Assembly (NCBI GenBank): GCA_905250025.1
Contig: CAJNOJ010000056.1
Location: 1-64,000 of the forward strand
Direction: 5' to 3'
DNA length: 64,000 bases
From: Adineta ricciae
Lineage: Eukaryota > Rotifera > Eurotatoria > Adinetida > Adinetidae
This document shows, in pieces, positions 1-12,262 of this stretch. The notes beneath the pieces were generated by a model. It searched no databases, was not told where the DNA came from, and was given only the letters and a program-made list of their open reading frames with translations. How positions within the stretch are numbered: the first letter of the stretch is position 1; each line of letters begins with the position of its first letter. The position numbers and the translations under genes are program-made.

Positions 1-47
1 AGCTCTCACTCTAGAAAACGAAGTATGAAAGATTTCGATCTTTTTAC

Positions 48-896
48 CTGCATATAACGTTTTGCACAGAGATACGCACTTCGATCCGTTCCTAATTCCT
101 TTGCAATCGATGGCCACCGATCGGCACTTAATGGCTCACGTTCGACGATAGATATTAATCGACGTTCTTCTTTAACTGTCCATTTTGATTGATTTATTCG
201 AGGATTACAAAGTTGTTTCCAAGCATTTTGACATACTTTCGATGACCATTTATTATTGAGACGATAATTCGATATGTGATTCCAATTGACTTCATTCTAA
301 CAGTGCGAAGAGGATAGAAAATAAACTAGACAATATTTTTCAAGAATTTTGTCACTTACTTCTGCTCTTCCCGATTCATGCATTTCGTCAGTGACAGCTT
401 TAGTCAATTGTTCTCGGCAATGAACAACCCACATCTTTTCGTTTAATCTTGCACAACCATATTCAGACTGATGATTGGAATAAGCCATGGAAAACGACGA
501 ATTTTGTGTGATAAGTTGAGCAAAGGAAATTGTTTTAGGCTCCAATCGATTATTGGACACGCATTTAACTGAAGGTCGAGGAAATAACGAAGTAAATGTC
601 AATGGCCGTGCCGATGACGACGAATCCACTGGACGCAAGCGCTTAAGTACTGATCCGCCTCCCACTGATAGAATCTTCTGTTTTTGCTCAATATCTGCTA
701 GCAATTTATTTAAATTTCTTAAATAAACTTTCGATGAACCGGTAAACCGTGCGGTTGCAGTTAATGAGCGGGAAGTTGGTGACAACAATGGACAATTAAA
801 CGATGACGAATCACAACTACTGCTGCTACTATTGGTTAACATTGTTTCCAATTTTTCAATATCCAAAAGTACATCATTCGGCGCGAAAGATGACAT
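48..896 (-). CDS. SNAPC4: snRNA-activating protein complex subunit 4 (SNAP190), N-terminal part
   Basis: Myb-repeat subunit of SNAPc, which binds the proximal sequence element of snRNA promoters in the nucleus (family knowledge). Two exons are visible, 360-896 and 48-296, joined by a 63-nt GT-AG intron (297-359), both phase 0; another donor at 41-47 shows the gene continues off the left edge. Exon 1 has a Ser-rich start. Exon 2 has a degenerate Myb block (W-N-H-I-S) followed by NPRINQSKWTVKEERRL and IAKELGTDRSAYLC, closely matching vertebrate SNAPC4 (PSINKQEW and IAEELGTSRSA). The start follows a ttcttttttag site by 17 nt. Only the N-terminal part is here. Confidence in the family rests on the Myb segment; exon 1 is diverged. 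Confidence 0.8.
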
Positions 897-1677
897 TTTG
901 GTACGAATGTATCTAAAAAAGAAACAACGTTGATTATATATATATGTATATGTTATTTAATATAATAAACGAACGGGTATACATGAAAACGCTCAAGATG
1001 GTTATTATATGCTTGAATGTATGTTTGAAAGAAATATATAGCACGCACGTCTACAAAACGAAACGAAATCAACGTCTTTTTTTTTCGGATAAGTATTGCT
1101 ATCTAAGCATACGTTAATACAAATATCATAAAGAGTGAATGTGTGCAAGAGATAGAGAGAAAACAAACAATACAAATCAATGTTCGACAGAATGCTAGAT
1201 AGACAGAGTTAGAAACACAACACCCGTAAATGATTTTGGAAGCTAAATGATGCCCGACGCAGAGAAAGATATATATATATGTAATGTATGAGAGCTTCAT
1301 GCTAGAATTATTTTTTGTTAATTTTGCTTTTTCCAAAAAATTACTATTTCACACTGATACAATAATAAAAAGCACATCAACTACTATCTTCTCTTATTCA
1401 TTAAGAGAAAGATAAAACAAACAAATAAACAAAAGTAAAGAGAGAGAGAGTAGAGGAGTTGCAGATCACTAGTAATAACACACACGCACAAGAAAATGTT
1501 CAATAACAACACACACCGTAATTACACATCGAAACAAAGAAGAAGAAGAAAACGATTATATTGGGTGAGATGCACTAGAGAGACCGTAATATGTCTATAT
1601 ACATTGCAACACAAAATATATATGTATATATGTGAAAATCTAACGATTGTGGTTAAATGAGAATTAAGAAGAATTTT
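897..1677. other. intergenic, 3' flank of FBXO7 and 5' flank of SNAPC4
   Basis: No gene seen. AT-rich with short (TA)n runs near 935-955, 1270 and 1617, and GA-rich patches around 1440. A 77-codon open frame at 1103-1336 (-) is low complexity and has no recognisable features. Confidence 0.5.
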
Positions 1678-3501
1678 TTAGCCAAGCCAAACAGGATGAA
1701 AACATGGTGGGATTGGAATCATTGTAGCCGCTTTGATAGACAAAGAAAAGTTATGGCTGTTGTATACTCAAATGCAAAAGTCTTACCTGCGAAAATCACA
1801 ACCCATTTTAAGCCAAAAAATGGTTGACAGTAGATATGATGTTGAGCTTGTTGCGGTTGAGGTGATTGAGCTTGTTGAGTATTTGCTGTACAGATACCTT
1901 TGAACATTGAGCATCGATTAGCTGACGTCGTTCTAACAAAAGTCAACTTACGAAAAATGCCTGGTGGAATCGGTCGGTAGATTGCGGGTGAAAACGGATG
2001 AAATGGAGGTGAGGTATCTGGAAAGAGTAATCGATGTGTTGGATGATTCGGTGGAAAGAATGAGAATAGTGTCGGATGAAAAAACGGAGAGGATTTGATT
2101 TGATGACGAGGCGTTGGTTGTTTTTGAGCATTTATTATTCGATAAAGTTTCTGCCAATTCTTTTCATTTGCTGCATTATCCGATGTTTGAGAAATTGACA
2201 CTAGTGCTAAGTACAAATGAACAATATACATGCTTTTCCTTCCCCAATGAACATTCTTACCCGCTTTTTCAAAATCACGAACACAGAGATCATGCCAAAG
2301 AAGATTGTCATTTAATGTATTGTGAATGTCGCGACATGTGGCTTGCAGAGCTAGTAGCGATTTTATCGGAAGATACTTTGCTAGGCGAAGCTAGAATATA
2401 CAAAGAAATTTCTTTACATCGATACACAAAATATTCAAGTGGCATACTTTAATTTCATTGGGCAATCCAATCAACGTCGCACTAGACCGTTGTCCTGACT
2501 CTGGAGAGCAAAAATTATGTCAAATGAAATGTTGTTAAGACAGAATATTACCTTCCAGTAGTTTACACAACAAACGATTCGCTACATTATCTTTGAATGA
2601 TCGAGAAAGATGTTGTAGATCATGGTATGGAAGAACAGCATCGAGAACCATTGCTTAAGAAGCAAAGAAAAAAAAAAGAATCAATGGATAATCCATGTAA
2701 CGAAACTATTGCCTTACCTTCCTTTTGTGTATACAAATATTTCGCAATGTTAAATGATAGTTTTCCACATGCTTGTGGAATGGAATTAACAACTCCTAGA
2801 ATGAAACAAATCACAGACATAATGTAATATAGTTCAAGCAATCAATTGAACTTTTACCATCAATAGTCACCAATGAATCAGTTTTCATGATTGCTAATGA
2901 ACATCGAATACGTTCTTCTTCACATAATTTATGACGATAGCGAATAACATAGAATGTCGATGACTTTCTTGTTTTCGTCAAATCATAGTCATTGTCGGTA
3001 TCCTAAAACGAATAAAAAATATATTCAAAACTTCAAATCAAGTTTTTCCTACCGTTTGAAATCCACTTTCCAACATCAGTGCATGTAACGCCAAAACAAT
3101 GAAATCAAAGTCATTTTCGGGATGTGAACATTCCACCAAACGATGCATTACAACGGGATACGTGTGTATATCTCGCACTTCATCTAATGTCAACGGTTGG
3201 TCCATTGATAATGAAGACATCGTTTCATTGATTACATATACAACATCTCCCACATGAAGATCAGATTCTGATAATTTTTTTTCTTCACTTAAGACAGTTG
3301 ATCCATTAACGGATAAATGAAAATTTGACCTGAAACGAACAAAATGAAATTTTTTTTTTCGAGACAAATAAACACTTACTTTCTCAAGGATAAAAACCGT
3401 TTTTTAATTTTAGTTTTCAACTCCACGATCGATAAGTCGTCGTTAATATCATCTGGACTGATTAAATACGTTGACGTATGAAATTTCAAGCGAAATTTCA
3501 T
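1678..3501 (-). CDS. FBXO7: F-box only protein 7
   Basis: Substrate adaptor of SCF ubiquitin ligases, also linked to proteasome regulation and mitophagy (family knowledge). The start at 3501 begins MKFRLKFHTSTYLI, an N-terminal ubiquitin-like domain that continues through exon 2. Then comes a segment ending DFIVLALHALMLESGF, matching the FBXO7 helix ALIVLIHLLMLESGY at the start of the FP/PI31-like region. The F-box reads LPNEIKLRLAKYLPIKSLL, then CRDIHNTLNDNLLWHDLCVRDF. The C-terminus is Pro-rich (PPNHPTHRLLFP, RPIPPGIF), as in FBXO7, and ends in PVWLG. About eight exons are separated by short GT-AG introns. The start lies just after tgtttatttag, a possible spliced-leader acceptor. It diverges from TRA2 across 254 bp, so the two may share a promoter. 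Confidence 0.85.
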
Positions 3502-3755
3502 TATTTCAAACTAAATAAACAAACAGGAAGAATGTGATGAAACTTTCTCCTCTTTTTTTTGCTAAGCTAGATAGCGCTCTTTTGCTTTGCCTCTTGTTTA
3601 AATGAGTCAGGGCACAATGAATTCACATGATCGTTTTCTCATAGGTTCAAATAAATCGACCAATCAAATTGCAGTATGTCGCTACAATGACATGTCTTTG
3701 TTTGTTTCTTGTTGTTTTTCTTTTTCGTATCTCATTAGAATTCTATAGGCGCAAC

Positions 3756-4802
3756 ATGAGCGATCGAGGAGTAAGTGAAAAATGATATTTGTGAAAAGAG
3801 AAATCTATTTTGGATTCCTATTTAGTATTCACGAGAACGAGATAGTGGTCGATCTCGACGACGATCACCTTCAAGTCGATCGCCCTCACCCAGAAGATAG
3901 TAAGTTCATCTTCGCACATTTATATTCATGAGCGTAGATTGAGTAGTTCGAGCGATGACAAAGACAGATGATGTTTTCAAAATATTTTTGAGATTTTTCT
4001 TATTTAAAATAGTTCTCGTTCACCATCAAATCATCGATCAAAACGCAGTCCACCTGGTGATCGTCGTCCACCACCAAATGAAGTCCATCGAGAGAATCCA
4101 ATTCCAAGCCCTGTTCTCGGTGTATTCGGCCTGTCACAATACACAAAGGAACGCGATCTTAAAGGTATGTTAGTTTTATGAGAAGACGAAATTCTACAGG
4201 AATCCTTGATTACTTTTCTAGATCTCTTTCATAAATTTGGCCGTATCAAAGATGTTCAGATTGTGATTGATAAAAAAACGAATAAATCCAGAGGATTCGG
4301 TTTTGTCTATTTCGAAGAAGTCGAAAGTGCTACACGAGTACGCATGAAAATCCAATGTCTCCGTTTTGAATGTACACGCACGAGATTTATTTAGGCGAAA
4401 GAAGCTTTAAATGCAGTCGAACTGGATCATCACCGTCTACGTATTGATTATTCCGTAACGAAACGTGCACATACACCAAGTAAGACATTGTGTAAATTCT
4501 ATTCGGCTAAAATTATCTCTCTTCTTCTTTGTGTCAAGCACCTGGAATTTATATGGGCGTCCGTACGAATTCCTACCATCGTTCTAATGGCCATAGTTAT
4601 CGCCGCTCTCCATCACCTGATAGAAGATCTTACCATCGACGCCATCATCACCGTCGTCACGATCATTCATCCAGGTTTGTTTTTGACTCTAAAACACGTT
4701 TCCTCCTAGCAACCGGATCGATTTAGATCACGTTCTCGCAGTCGATCAAGATCTCGACGTGGTGAACGCCGACGTCGAAGTCCTGGTTATGCACATGATT
4801 AG
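3756..4802 (+). CDS. TRA2: transformer-2 splicing regulator
   Basis: SR-like RNA-binding protein acting on exonic splicing enhancers. Layout: an N-terminal RS region (YSRERDSGRSRRRSPSS), one RRM and a C-terminal RS tail. The RRM starts LGVFGLSQYTKERDLKDLF; RNP2 is VFGLS and RNP1 is SRGFGFVYF. The linker AHTPTPGIYMG is the TRA2 signature that follows the RRM in all animal TRA2 proteins. The gene has seven exons; the RRM is split by introns after DLK and after SATR. The last intron must use the acceptor at 4732-4734 (atttag): it keeps the final RSRSRSRSRR frame, whereas the nearer ctcctag would break it. Short for the family, because both RS arms are reduced. It diverges from FBXO7. Confidence 0.92.
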
Positions 4803-5612
4803 TTGAAAAAGTAATGGATAAAATGAACGTTTTTCTCCAGGTGTCATTGCCATTTCTCGTTTAGGTATACGAGTGAATCTCAATGAAATGAGAAAGTGTG
4901 TAGTCAAGCTTCTGTATTCATTTGTTTTTTCTATGAAAAAAAAGCAACAGCTATGAAAATGTGTCTTTTTTCCCTTGCGATTATGTTTATTCATAGATGG
5001 TTTCTTCTTCTTCTTTCGTCTTATTATTTGTGTATGTGTTTATGCGCTACACCGATCATCTTGTTTTTCCTTTTTTTTTCTTGAAACGATAAGATCTTCA
5101 AATTCATTTCTTGTCTTTTGTTGGTTTTTTCTCTCTCTCTCTCTTCTCTTCATTCTATGTGTATCAAGAAAACAACAAGAAAGAAGACGTTTGTTATCAA
5201 CATTAAAGACTGTTTTTCATATAAATATGACAACAAAATTCATTTATTTTCCTTGTTAAGCGGTTGTTCACTTACAAATCAATAATCAGAAAAGAAGTCG
5301 GCAACAATTGTAACATTGGTATTTACTTTTGATGAATTAATTCGTATTTTCCTCGATGTATGAATGATTGATTTTGTAAAAACAAATATACCTCAACTAT
5401 TGACAATTCAGTCAGTTTCAAGAGTAATGATCGATGTGTTACGAGTAGTTCTCTTTCTCTTGATTATCGAAATGACCGAATTTTAATTAAGATGAAAAAA
5501 GAAAGGAGGAAGCCAATGAATTCCATGCTTGTTGAGTTTGAACTTCTCCTGAATATTTCATTTTGATCAGAACTCAGCGGCAGTACGGACGCCAACATTG
5601 AATCAAATAAGC
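4803..5612. other. intergenic: TRA2 3' flank and CCDC33 5' flank
   Basis: Low-complexity T- and CT-rich DNA. Open frames at 4896-5259 are composed mainly of Phe/Leu/Ser from poly-T and look spurious. Near 5560 a tgatcag site precedes a frame that runs open into the CCDC33 start, so a further 5' exon or spliced-leader site is possible there. Confidence 0.5.
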
Positions 5613-8600
5613 ATGCTACCTATTCGTGATCCAGGTGAAATCAATGTGAACGTTCATCCTACTGATAGAACCGATTACAGCTTTCGAAATGTATCTATAG
5701 CAGGTAGAGAAGCAGTATCACATAAGAAGATCGATTGAAATGTTGAACTTCTAGTGGAACCAGTGGCGGTACCAGCCCCAACTGACGTAGGTTAATTGCT
5801 AGGAACTTTAACTTCAACTTTTTCTTTCGTTTCGTGAGTAAACATCAGAGAAGAGTAGGAAGAAAGAATACATGAGAAGTATAAAGAGAAGAAAAAAGTC
5901 TTGATGACATGAGAGAAAAAAGAAGAAAAAGCTGATGATTGTGTGTATTTTGTTGATTGTTGCTGACTGTTGATCGGTTGTGAAGTAAGACGTTAAGCAT
6001 CGAGAGAAGTTTTTTTTTTACAAATTTTTCAGCACGATTTACCGCCCGTGATGGCTGTAGCAAAATATGGCGCATTGTTTCCACATGTTGCACAACGTGG
6101 TAAAGATCTTCTGCATATATTAGTTCATGGAGCTGCTAATTTACCCATGATCGATGGTCGTCAACCACGATGTTACGTGACCGCGTAATTAATTTCAAAT
6201 AGAAACTTTCACTTTCTTTATACGTTAATGCTTTGTCTGTTCAGACAAAGTCGATCAACAATGGCCACACAGGATATTGGGGAAACGATCAATGCTACGA
6301 ATGTTGTTGAAGGCGTTTCACCTCACTGGAACGAAATGATCTATGCTGACATATCAGAAGACTCAAATCATGCTGAAGGTAAAATTAAGATTAAAGATTT
6401 ATAAATACAACAGAAAAAAACGATGGCACTTTTTCCTATCTGCAGAGGTTATCATACTGATTATTGACGAACCACGTCAAAGAACCATTGCTGAACATCG
6501 TTTTCCATGGCGTTGGCTGGAGCCATTCTATCAATATCATCTTAATCTACAACATACATTGAAACAAACTGCTCAAACCACTAGTCTATTTGTGTCTCTA
6601 ATGCGTAAACAAAGTTCACTATCAAAAGAAGATATACGTTATTTCGGCTTGGAAGTTTTACTCAATCGATTCGAAGCAATATTAACCAAACCTGAAGTTC
6701 TCTATGCTGTCGGAAGGATTGTGCCTGACTATGACATGTACAAGTAAGTGCTCTGTTTTTATTTTTATTCGTCATCGATGAATAAATCAATAAAATTATT
6801 GACCTGCTTTTGTCTAGACATGATTTTATAAAGAATCCAGATAATCCACAATTGGGCGTCGATTTTCGAAGAGTCACTTTGCCATCTGCACAAGATTTTA
6901 ATGTTGCAAATTATTCATATGCCGGTTATCCTCAAGTATCATTAGCATGTAAACAAGTATGGGAACACATTCATTGTTCAGCATTAGTATTTTTCTATTC
7001 ATTACAATTTTAGTCAAAACTGCCCACATGGATGCATAATTATTTGTTTTCTCATGAACAAGAAAAAGATAATATGTTTTCGAATCAGGCTGCACTTGTC
7101 ATCGAATTCTATGGTTTTCGAACCATTTCCAATAATCCAAACTGGTCAATCCGAGGATTGGTTGGATGGGTAGGAATTCGTTTAGATACGCGAGCATATG
7201 ATGCACTTACAGCTTCTGCTTCATTAGAAGGAATGAGAACAGATGGTGAATGATTCTCTCAACATAAATTTATCTTTATCTAATTTTGTTTGTTTTCAAG
7301 GCCTGCTGGTCGAGAGTGACGGCGAACTTACTGCTGAATCTGCTAAGTACCTAACAGCTGAAGTGCTGCTTCGTCTTGTCTCAGAAAGGCACCCGGGAAA
7401 GAATCTTGTCGCATATACAGGTAGTAATTTACCCATCCTGCCATCATATTATGTTGAAGGTATTCGACATGGTGGTGCTCCACCTGTCTATATGCAAGTG
7501 ACTGTACCTGACAGACCTATTTTACCACAAACAATGCCTCAACAAGTAGTATCACAAGGTGTTCCAACAATTTCGCCCGTGAGTGGAGCTTGTTGTTCAT
7601 CTCTTGATTTAATCGATAATTGAACAATAATTTTCCCTTAAATTTTAGGTCGTTCCACAAACAATGCTTGCTCCTCAAATGTATCATCCAACTCATATTG
7701 AAGTAGGATGTTTTCCACTGAAATAGAATGCTAATACGATCATTTCTTTCTCACAATAGGTTCTGCCATCGATGCAACTTATTGACAAAGGAGAAGTAAA
7801 CTATTTTTAGTAATTTATTTCTTCAATGTATGGTTGGACTTTTATAGGGTACTCGTTTTCATGTGCCACGCATCAACATCTACGATATGAACGATATCCC
7901 AACCGAATATCGTGCGATGATCCCAACCAATTATCCTCCACGTCGTGATGACGATGTTGATGGCTGGTTCGATTATTTTCAACGTGAAGTTGCGAATTAT
8001 CAACAAGCTATTCGACGTGTTATTCAAGATGTAACACAACTACGGCAACAGTTAGGACTGATTAACGCAGCGAATCAAGATTTAAAAATGCGAATCGAAA
8101 ATTTTGATAAAAAGAAAAAAGTTTTGTATGAAATTTTCGAAGGTGATAAGTTAGACAAAGAGAAAATACGAGATATCTTTAGTGAGTATCATTTGCAGTC
8201 ATGCTCTCTTGACAGTAAATGACTTTCATTTTCCTGCAGATCGTTTATCAGCAAAAATATCTGCGCAGCAGCTTGAATTAAAGGAGAATTATGGTAAAAT
8301 TAGTGGTTACGAAAAAGAAATCGCTCGAGTATGTTTAAAGCGAAATGTATACCTGGTAAAAAAAGTCGTACAATTCTTTTTAGAAAGGCGAATTACGGGA
8401 TCAATATGATGTCTTGGTGAAAACCGTGCAAGCACGTGAAATTGAATTACGATTGATGAAAGAACGATTAGGCAAAGCTGATGGACTCGAAGAAACGGTT
8501 CGACATCAAGAAATTGTCATTGAAAAATTGGAATCAATGATTACCAATTATATGAATCAAAGACGTGCAAGAGGTGCATCGATAATCATGAGAAGTTTTG

Positions 8601-9360
8601 TAACAACAGACTTCTTGTCTATATTTAGGTTTACTGAATGATACCGATAAGCTTTTCTTGTCAGAACATGCAACGATTAGTTCAGAGAATAGGCAATATC
8701 GCACTGACGATCAGACACGAATCATTGAGCGTCAAGTAGTAGTCGAACGACCTGTCGTAGTCGAGAGACCTGTAGTAGAAACTCGTGTGATAGTTGACGA
8801 TAAGACTCAATCTAATGATCAGTCTTTGCATGCACATGGTCATCATCACCACGTTCATGATCACCGGTGCCCAATTCACGTAAGAGCTTGACTTAGTCTA
8901 ACATGCTTGCAACTAACAATAATCTCCCAGAAATTAATGGTTTCCACAAGAAAATTCTTACCTTTCTCTTGTAGAAAGATCGTAAAATTGGTACTGTCAC
9001 AGGAACAAAAACAACTGAAGTCACAACAACAACACAAGTCGACGACGCCAGACGACGAGAAGAACTTGCTCGACAACGAGATGAAGCCAATCGACAGCGC
9101 GAAGCTTTGTTGAAACAACGCGAGGATCTTGTTCGACAAAATTTAACTTATCAACAAGAGCTGGCTAACCTCAAGGCTCGAGTAAGTAGTGAAAATTCAT
9201 TGATGACAATGAATACCACTTTTTTTCAGTTTCAAGAAAATGCAGCTGCATGGGGTAGAGAAAAAGCTGAGCTCATTTCGAAAATCAATGATATCGATCA
9301 ACCTGTAAGTTTCATCTTCTTAGTTCCTGAATCATTTCATATTCCCGATTCTTCTAGTAA
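5613..9360 (+). CDS. CCDC33: CCDC33-like protein (C2 domain plus coiled coils)
   Basis: More than 15 short exons give a protein of roughly 800 residues. The N-terminal half holds a C2-type domain (KDLLHILVHGAANLP, GVSPHWNEMIYADI, EVILIIDEPRQRTI), followed by the block AVGRIVPDYDMYKHDF and GYPQVSLACKQ, and a second C2-like part (QAALVIEFYG, GWVGIRLDTRAYDAL), in the order found in CCDC33. Then come a linker rich in Gln and Pro and several coiled-coil segments (8000-8570, 9030-9300). A His-rich stretch HAHGHHHHVHDH lies near 8825-8870, and a repeated VVVERPVVVERPVVETRV motif just before it. In mammals CCDC33 is testis-enriched; its role is poorly known. The start is the first Met in the exon, but the frame is open upstream to about 5560. 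The end relies on a stop codon immediately after the last acceptor. Confidence 0.72.
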
Positions 9361-9570
9361 TATTCAACTGGCCAATGAAAACTTCAACTTCCTCAAATGT
9401 TCTATTTTTTGTTCAATAATAAAAAAAACTGAGTGCAAGGCAAACAGATGCTTTTGTCTTCACGACTGAGAATATAAACAATATCTGACATGTAAAAAAA
9501 TAGTCACAAACAAGTATGAACATTGAAATATGTGCACAGAGAGAAAGAAACCAAGAAGTATCATTCATAT

Positions 9571-10305
9571 CTAATTCATATCTGAACTGTAACCACTACT
9601 AGCAGCCGAAAGTGGTGTAATACAGATTGGTGATTGAACAGTAACATGTTGAAGAATTCTTTCTTGTAATTGCTTATCAATATGGTGTAACTCATCTACG
9701 ATTGCTTTTGATCGATGTTTATTCTCTTGATATTGCTGACGATTCAAAGGATGCCGATGACTCTTGATTTGACATTCAAGTTCAGTTAATTTTTCGTTCA
9801 GATGACAATGATTCTCATGACGCAATTTGAAGTTAATTTGAAATTTCAACCATGTCACTGAAAAAATATCGTTCAACTTCAATTACGTCAGAATAACGGA
9901 CTTACCTTTTGATAAAAGCAAGTTATTTGTTCTGTAGTCACGATTTTTCCAATCGATCTCATGTTTATGATGACATTTGTTGCATAGTAATGTGTCGCAA
10001 TGGTAGCAAACATCCAATTTTTGATACGATTTACAATCGTAACATTTGGCGCTAATGTGAAACGATCGATTGGCATCTGATTTGTCTTGTCGAATTTGTT
10101 CGACAAGTGTTGATACGATACGATTGACAGGTAGAATTTGTCCAAAGAAACGTGATCGACAGAGAGGACAGGTGACAAACGAATGACTATTTATTGTTGA
10201 ACGAAGACATTTACAACAAAATGTATGCGAACATGGTAATAAACGTGGATCATCGAAAAGATCCAGACAAACAGGGCATGTTAATGTTTCTTCAAATGAT
10301 GGCAT
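9571..10305 (-). CDS. RING and B-box zinc-finger protein (TRIM-like)
   Basis: Probable E3 ubiquitin ligase of 228 residues. Two exons (9906-10305, 9571-9857) flank a 48-nt intron. The RING finger starts at residue 10: CPVCLDLFDDPRLLPC, then HTFC, CKC and CPLC, all metal ligands present. A B-box-type finger follows (CYDC, CYHC, CNKC, then HHKH). The second exon is helical with His/Gln-rich coiled-coil character. There is no SPRY, NHL or other C-terminal domain, so this is a short TRIM-like protein and no specific orthologue can be named. The start lies directly after a ttcggagttttag site. It is convergent with CCDC33, with about 210 bp between stops. Confidence 0.75.
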
Positions 10306-10386
10306 CTAAAACTCCGAAGAAAAGGAACTAATCATATGGTAAATACAGATGGGGCGGGAGGAGAAGAAAAAGGTTTATTCAGAATT

Positions 10387-10826
10387 TCAATGGCCTTCAT
10401 AAAAACGTTCGAGAAAACCAAAGGGCTTTTTCTTATATGTGTCCTTTCTGCGGTCCATAGTAGCTGTATTATGTTGTTGTCGCCAAATTTCAGCTGTCTC
10501 AACAAAATCCATTTGGCCACGAACGACAAGTAAATCAATAACACGTAAATCGGTTACATCTTTGTTTCGCATGAAATTTTCCTGAAGAAAAAAAGCAACG
10601 AAGAAATAGTTTGAATTTCAATGTGAAAATTTCCACAAACCTTAATCGCATCACGTAAGCGCGTTTCTGTCCAGTTGTTTTTGATGTAATCGACGCGAAT
10701 GTAAGGAATTTGACGAAGCCAAATTTTATAAAGATTTAAGACACGCCTTTTTGCTTCGGCATGATCTGTCGACAGAACTGGTCGAACTTGTTTCAACGTC
10801 TGAGGTAGACGCGTCGTTAACGACAT
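10387..10826 (-). CDS. NDUFA6: NADH:ubiquinone oxidoreductase subunit A6 (LYR protein)
   Basis: Accessory subunit of mitochondrial complex I that binds the acyl carrier protein. Two exons (10641-10826 and 10387-10581) code for 126 residues, as in mammals (about 128). The LYR region reads EAKRRVLNLYKIWLRQIP, matching NDUFA6 EAKRRVRELYRAWYREVP. The second exon has NFMRNKDVTDLRVIDLLVV (human FMKNAHVTDPRVVDLLVI) and ends FGFLERFYEGH, like FLSKFYVGH. A tag site 8 nt before the ATG could be a spliced-leader acceptor. Strong assignment. Confidence 0.93.
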
Positions 10827-11456
10827 TGAATAATCTAAATTCTTAATAGGTATTTATTCAAAAGAAAATAGCTATAGTGAAAACAATCAGCGAAAAATTC
10901 TGGATTCTCAAACTGAGACGAACAATTGGCGAATACAGTGCGACGAAAGAACCTATCTCTATGCGTTTGACAGTCGTCCGATAGATGGTGCTCGTTCTGA
11001 AGGTGCTTATGCGGTACTTGTCCTTTTTTTGAAGAGGTCTCCAATATAAACATTGTCGTTGTAGGTGAAGCTGATGAAAACATACACACGAAACTAGAAT
11101 CTCTCTGTTTTTCCGTGATGTGTCTTGAGAACTTTATCTTTCCGAGTTCTCTCTTTTATTTGTTTATGATATAAAAGTTGAACCGATCTTTTTTTGTGTC
11201 CTGAATCTTTATCAATAGTAGCTTTCGCATGTCTCATGTTTTATATAATGCTGATTATCACATAATGAATCTTGATTTTATATAACTACTTCGCTCATAT
11301 CGCATCAGACGATAACAGGTTACGGCTGTCATCATCAATGTGTATTATTGTACTTTAATAGCTAGAAACAGTGTTATATATGTATATATAAAGTTTATAC
11401 TGCGAAAACATGTTCAAAACAAAGACGGAACGTGTTTTCTAACTGTTCGTCTCAAC
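10827..11456. other. intergenic between NDUFA6 and E2 gene
   Basis: No gene recognised. An 84-codon frame at 10835-11089 (-) lies just upstream of NDUFA6 and shows no domain; the rest is T-rich with several in-frame stops. Confidence 0.45.
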
Positions 11457-12262
11457 TTAGGTCGTTATAGGTTGAGCGTGCGCGGCCGTGTGTTTGCGTG
11501 CTGTTTCGTAGAATTCTTGAGGATCCTTCAAAATCTGTTGCGCTATGACTGGTACAACGGGGCTTTCAGTACTTGGATCCGCCAGTAACTCGATTATTTG
11601 AAGTAAAACTATAAGTGACAATCAAATGCATAGAAATCTTTTTCAATCGAGTTCATTTTACTTGTAACGATTGACAGATTTGGTGTCCATTTGTCACTAA
11701 GAAGATCAAGGCCTATAAGATGAACAGCAATAATCGTATAGATCGTTTTCTTTTTCTCAACGCTTACAAATGCTTCCATCGTCTTTGATTGATGGATGAT
11801 ACACCGGTGTCGCGAATTTAACCTGAAGATAGCAAAGTTCGTTCAAATGACTCATTCGCGTGTAAAGAACAAAGTACTTTAGGCGGTTTAAATGGAAAAT
11901 CTGTCGGCATAGTAATATCAAGTGTGAAAATATGATTAGCATACGGCGAATTATCCTATAGGAAGAAAATAGAACAGATAGTCAATATATAGAAACTACG
12001 ATGAGATTTATGCTACTAACTGGTCCAACAATTTTAGCTTCCAATTGTAATACTGAAATAGATGATTGGTAGGCGGAACAAGAGACTGTGGAAAGTGTCT
12101 GTTACACTTACTATCACTGCCTTTTGGTTCTAGTTTATTAATTTGTGCGGAATTTTCTTTTGCAGCATTGAACTCCTATAGAAAAAAGACAAAACAAATC
12201 TGTATATTGATTGTTTTCCTTCTTGAAATTACTTTCAATAATCGACGTTGAATCGTAGCCAT
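11457..12262 (-). CDS. ubiquitin-conjugating enzyme E2 (UBE2D-like core)
   Basis: About 153 residues in seven small exons: the complete UBC fold with no extensions. Start MATIQRRLLKEF, then GPDNSPYANHIFTLDI, MPTDFPFKPPKVKFATP, VYHPSIKDDGSICLDLL, and KWTPNLSIVTILLQIIELL. It is nearest to the UBE2D/UBC4 class (GPNDSPYQGG, FPTDYPFKPPKV, YHPNINSNGSICLDIL) but too diverged to name. Two oddities: the catalytic HPN Asn is Ser (HPS), and the active-site Cys codon is split T|GC by a 56-nt intron (11712-11767). The LSI segment and the helix after it fit the family. Likely an active but unusual E2; a non-canonical chemistry or substrate is possible. Confidence 0.82.

Noticed and set aside
4896-5259. Two overlapping frames of hydrophobic residues after TRA2
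   Set aside because: Composition comes from poly-T and CT runs; no signal peptide or conserved pattern.
10835-11089. 84-codon frame upstream of NDUFA6
   Set aside because: It lies in the NDUFA6 5' flank, has no domain, and NDUFA6 already has a full-length start with an acceptor site before it.
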